DNA of 15,130 bases from assembly GCA_023461495.1 (NCBI GenBank), contig JAEYLA010000084.1, positions 1 through 15,130 on the forward strand, read 5' to 3'. A program made the position numbers and the translations under genes. Positions 13,006 through 15,130 of this stretch are shown here, one piece after another. The notes beneath the pieces were generated by a model. That model was not told the origin of the DNA. It searched no databases and saw only the letters and a list, made by a program, of their open reading frames with translations. The stretch is from Bacillota bacterium. Lineage in GTDB: Bacteria; Bacillota; Clostridia; Christensenellales; CAG-138. Positions within the stretch are counted from its first letter, which is position 1; every line of letters begins with the position of its first letter.

Positions 13006-13037
13006 AATTCCCCTGCAGCACCTGCGGGGGAATTTTT
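13006..13037 (+). terminator. Intrinsic terminator of the pirin gene
   Basis: AATTCCCCTGCAG (13006-13018) pairs with CTGCGGGGGAATT (13022-13034), a 13-bp stem with one T-G pair and a 3-base loop, running into five T. It begins 25 bases after the pirin stop. Confidence 0.93.
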
Positions 13038-13068
13038 AACTTGTTTACAAACCGGGAAAGCCCCGTTC

Positions 13069-13098
13069 TTGCACGCGTATAAACGGGTATGGTACAAT
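13069..13098 (+). promoter_or_regulatory. pdp promoter
   Basis: -35 TTGCAC (13069-13074), an 18-base spacer and extended -10 TGG-TACAAT (-10 at 13093-13098) predict a start near 13105, giving a leader of about 100 bases. It probably also drives polA. Confidence 0.7.
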
Positions 13099-13117
13099 AA
13101 GTCAGGAAAAGAACTTG

Positions 13118-13156
13118 AAGGCTGTCCGCAGCAAACGCGCGCGTGGCGGCCTTTTT
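13118..13156 (+). other. Leader hairpin with T-run before pdp, possible attenuator
   Basis: In the pdp leader, AAGG and CCGC (13118-13129, with a 4-base bulge) can pair with GCGG and CCTT (13146-13153), and TTTTT follows (13152-13156). The loop holds the self-complementary ACGCGCGCGT. The stem is imperfect, so an attenuator is possible but not shown. Confidence 0.3.
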
Positions 13157-13206
13157 AGCCCAAGTGCAGGATTCTATAGAAACCAAGACGTAAGGGGGAA
13201 GCATCC

Positions 13207-14514
13207 ATGCGCGCTGTGGATTTGATCATGAAGAAGCGGGAAGGGCATGCGCTTAATCGCGAAGAGATCAATTTTCTCATCCAGGGCTTTGTCAAGGGCG
13301 AGGTGCCGGATTATCAGATGTCCGCATTTTTGATGGCAGTATGCTATGCAGGCATGGATGGCCGTGAAACAGCGGATTTGACCATGTCCATGATGCATTC
13401 CGGCGATGTTGTCACACTTTCCGATATCCCGGGCGTCAAGGTGGATAAGCACTCTACCGGCGGCGTTGGCGATACGACGACGCTTGTGGTAGTACCTCTT
13501 GTTGCCGCATGCGGCGGAAAGGTCGCCAAAATGTCCGGCAGGGGTTTAGGACATACGGGCGGCACACTCGATAAGTTGGAGAGCATTCCGGGCCTTGTGA
13601 TTGAGCAGCCCATGGACCGCTTCCAAGCGCAGGTGAAGGAACTGGGGCTTTCCGTCATCGGGCAGACGGGCAACCTCGTGCCCGCGGATAAGCTTTTGTA
13701 TGCGCTGCGCGATGTGACGGGTACGGTAAAGAGCATTCCGCTCATCGCGTCGAGCGTCATGAGCAAGAAGCTGGCTGCGGGCGCGGACGCGATTGTGCTC
13801 GACGTCAAGGTCGGCACCGGCGCGTTTGTGGAAACGTTGGAGGATGCAAAGGCGCTTGCCGCCACCATGGTGGAGATCGGCAAGCACTTAGGACGGCGTG
13901 TCGTCGCCGTGATTACGGATATGAACCAGCCGCTGGGCCTTGCCGTAGGCAATGCGCTTGAAGTGCGCGAGGCGGTGGAGCTCCTGAGCGGAAAGCTGCC
14001 CGAGGGCGACCCGCTCTATGAAGTGTGCATGCTGCTTGCCTCCCATATGCTGCGGCTTTCGGGCCTGGCGGACGGGGAGCGGGAGGCGCGCGAACAGCTC
14101 AAGGCCGTGCTGGCTTCGGGTGCGGCGCTTGAAAAATTAAGGGAAATGGTGCGCGCTCAGGGCGGCGACGCTTCCTATATCGATCTTCATACCATTGACA
14201 GGCTATGCAAGGTGAAGCGGCATGTGCCGGTGTATCTGGAAGCCGCGGGCGCGATAAAGCAGATGGATGCCGCGAAGATCGGCCTTGCGGCGCAGCTTTT
14301 AGGCGCGGGCCGCGCGCGTAAGGAAGACGCGATCGACCACGCGGTGGGACTTGTGATGCACAAGCGTCTTGGAGACGCGGTGAATCCGGAGGAGCCCGTG
14401 TGTACGCTCTATGTCAATGACGAAAGCCGTGTGGACGAAGTGATCTCCATCCTGCGCGAAGCGGTCGTGATCGGCGCGCCCAGGTCGCAGATGGTTTACG
14501 CCGTGGTGGAGTAA
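13207..14514 (+). CDS. pdp: Pyrimidine-nucleoside phosphorylase
   Basis: Cytosolic enzyme that splits uridine, thymidine and deoxyuridine with phosphate to base and (deoxy)ribose 1-phosphate, for pyrimidine nucleoside salvage. At 435 residues it has the length of the Bacillus enzyme. KHSTGGVGDTT (81-91) and the signature KMSGRGLGHTGGTLDKLE (108-125) are intact, and the base-binding residues known from the Geobacillus structure fall at the same numbers: H82, R168, S183 and K187. The broad-specificity pyrimidine enzyme is preferred over thymidine phosphorylase (deoA) by this similarity and by the Firmicutes context, but substrate range is not proven. ATG has AAGGGGG 8 bases upstream. It is likely co-transcribed with polA, 62 bases downstream. 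Confidence 0.96.
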   Translation: MRAVDLIMKKREGHALNREEINFLIQGFVKGEVPDYQMSAFLMAVCYAGMDGRETADLTMSMMHSGDVVTLSDIPGVKVDKHSTGGVGDTTTLVVVPLVAACGGKVAKMSGRGLGHTGGTLDKLESIPGLVIEQPMDRFQAQVKELGLSVIGQTGNLVPADKLLYALRDVTGTVKSIPLIASSVMSKKLAAGADAIVLDVKVGTGAFVETLEDAKALAATMVEIGKHLGRRVVAVITDMNQPLGLAVGNALEVREAVELLSGKLPEGDPLYEVCMLLASHMLRLSGLADGEREAREQLKAVLASGAALEKLREMVRAQGGDASYIDLHTIDRLCKVKRHVPVYLEAAGAIKQMDAAKIGLAAQLLGAGRARKEDAIDHAVGLVMHKRLGDAVNPEEPVCTLYVNDESRVDEVISILREAVVIGAPRSQMVYAVVE

Positions 14515-14544
14515 GAACCCTATACAAAGGAAACAATTGAGTGG

Positions 14545-14558
14545 GCCGGTGTTCCGGC
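14545..14558 (+). other. Small stem-loop before polA
   Basis: GCCGG-TGTT-CCGGC lies in the pdp-polA gap, 7 bases before the polA ribosome site. No T-run follows, so it is not a terminator. It may tune polA translation or mRNA processing; this is inferred. Confidence 0.35.
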
Positions 14559-14576
14559 ACGCAACGGGGGAGAGGC

Positions 14577-15130
14577 ATGGAACAGCAAAAAGAGAAACTG
14601 CTCATCGCAATCGACGGAAACAGCTTGATGCAGCGCGCGTATTACGCGCTTCCTGCCATGACGAGCAGGGAGGGTACGCCCACCGGCGCGGTGCACGGCT
14701 TTTTGAGCATGCTCTTAAAGCTGATGGAAAAGAAGCCGGATTATCTCGTTGTGGCGTTTGACCTGCACGGCCCCACGTTCCGGCATACGGAATATGAGGC
14801 GTACAAGGCGGGCAGGCGGGAAACGCCGGAGGATTTGAGGCCGCAGTTTCCGCTGCTGCAGGATTTGTTAATGCAAATGGGCATCACCGTCTGTACCTGT
14901 GAAACGTATGAGGCGGATGATATTTTGGGCACCTTTTCGCGCATGGCGGAAAAAGCGGGTGTAGACTCCCTGCTGGTAACAGGGGACAGGGACGCGCTGC
15001 AGCTGATTACCGACCGAACGCATGTGCTGTTGACGAAAAAAGGCATCACCGATACCGAGGAGATGGACAAGCAGGCGCTTCTAACGGCCTATGGGCTCAC
15101 GCCCGACCGCATGCGGGATTTAAAAGGCCT
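14577..15130 (+). CDS. polA: DNA polymerase I, 5' part (runs off the window)
   Basis: Only the first 184 codons are present; the frame is still open at the window end. The N-terminal 5'-3' exonuclease (flap nuclease) domain is clear: IDGNSLMQRAYYALP (11-25), then VAFDLHGPTFRHTEYEAYK (59-77), TPEDLRPQFPLL, YEADDILGTF (metal-binding acidic residues) and VTGDRDALQL. The domain removes RNA primers and flaps during Okazaki fragment maturation and repair. A free-standing exonuclease cannot be ruled out without the rest of the gene, but polA is much more likely for this start and context. The start at ATG 14577 follows GGGGGAGAGG closely. It has no promoter of its own that I can see and is probably read from pdp. 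Confidence 0.88.
   Translation, partial: MEQQKEKLLIAIDGNSLMQRAYYALPAMTSREGTPTGAVHGFLSMLLKLMEKKPDYLVVAFDLHGPTFRHTEYEAYKAGRRETPEDLRPQFPLLQDLLMQMGITVCTCETYEADDILGTFSRMAEKAGVDSLLVTGDRDALQLITDRTHVLLTKKGITDTEEMDKQALLTAYGLTPDRMRDLKG

Noticed and set aside
1..15130. Mobile element, CRISPR array, tRNA or defence system
   Set aside because: No transposase, integrase, regular spacer repeats, cloverleaf sequences or known defence genes were seen; all large genes are housekeeping or iron uptake.

Overview
The window looks like chromosomal core DNA of a fairly GC-rich member of the Clostridia (Firmicutes). The grounds are the tilS-hpt-ftsH gene order, a Bacillus/Clostridium-type pyrimidine-nucleoside phosphorylase, strong AGGAGG-like ribosome binding sites, and extended -10 promoters (TGnTATAAT type) with compact hairpin/T-run terminators. 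A Christensenella-like lineage is possible but is only a guess. I see no phage, transposon, CRISPR array, tRNA or rRNA.

Left part (1-4.94 kb, all on the minus strand). A ferrous-iron uptake operon reads feoA - feoA - feoB - small Cys-rich FeoB partner - winged-helix repressor, followed by enolase (eno) with its own promoter and terminator. The divergent spacer between the first feoA and tilS, and the feoA-feoB gap, together hold four copies of the inverted repeat GTTAG-N6-CTAAC. This is almost certainly the operator set of an iron-responsive repressor. The best candidate is the repressor encoded at the end of the operon: a DtxR-like protein with no histidines and seven cysteines, which lacks most of the expected metal ligands.

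Middle part (5.25-9.5 kb, plus strand). tilS (tRNA-Ile lysidine synthetase), hpt (hypoxanthine phosphoribosyltransferase) and ftsH (membrane AAA+ protease) follow the common Firmicutes order. tilS seems to have a promoter placed so that its mRNA would start at or within two bases of the ATG (leaderless). ftsH has its own promoter and ends at a strong bidirectional terminator.

Right part (9.5-15.13 kb, plus strand). A FlK-type hotdog thioesterase overlaps a PHP-domain phosphoesterase by 4 bases. Then come a divergent PRPP synthetase with an excellent promoter and terminator, a pirin-family protein preceded by an unusual leader (inverted repeat plus an 18-codon upstream ORF with a duplicated start region), pyrimidine-nucleoside phosphorylase (pdp), and the 5' end of DNA polymerase I (polA), which runs off the window. 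hpt, prs and pdp tie the region to nucleotide salvage and PRPP supply.

The most interesting signals are the feo operator family with its atypical repressor, the apparently leaderless tilS promoter, and the pirin leader.
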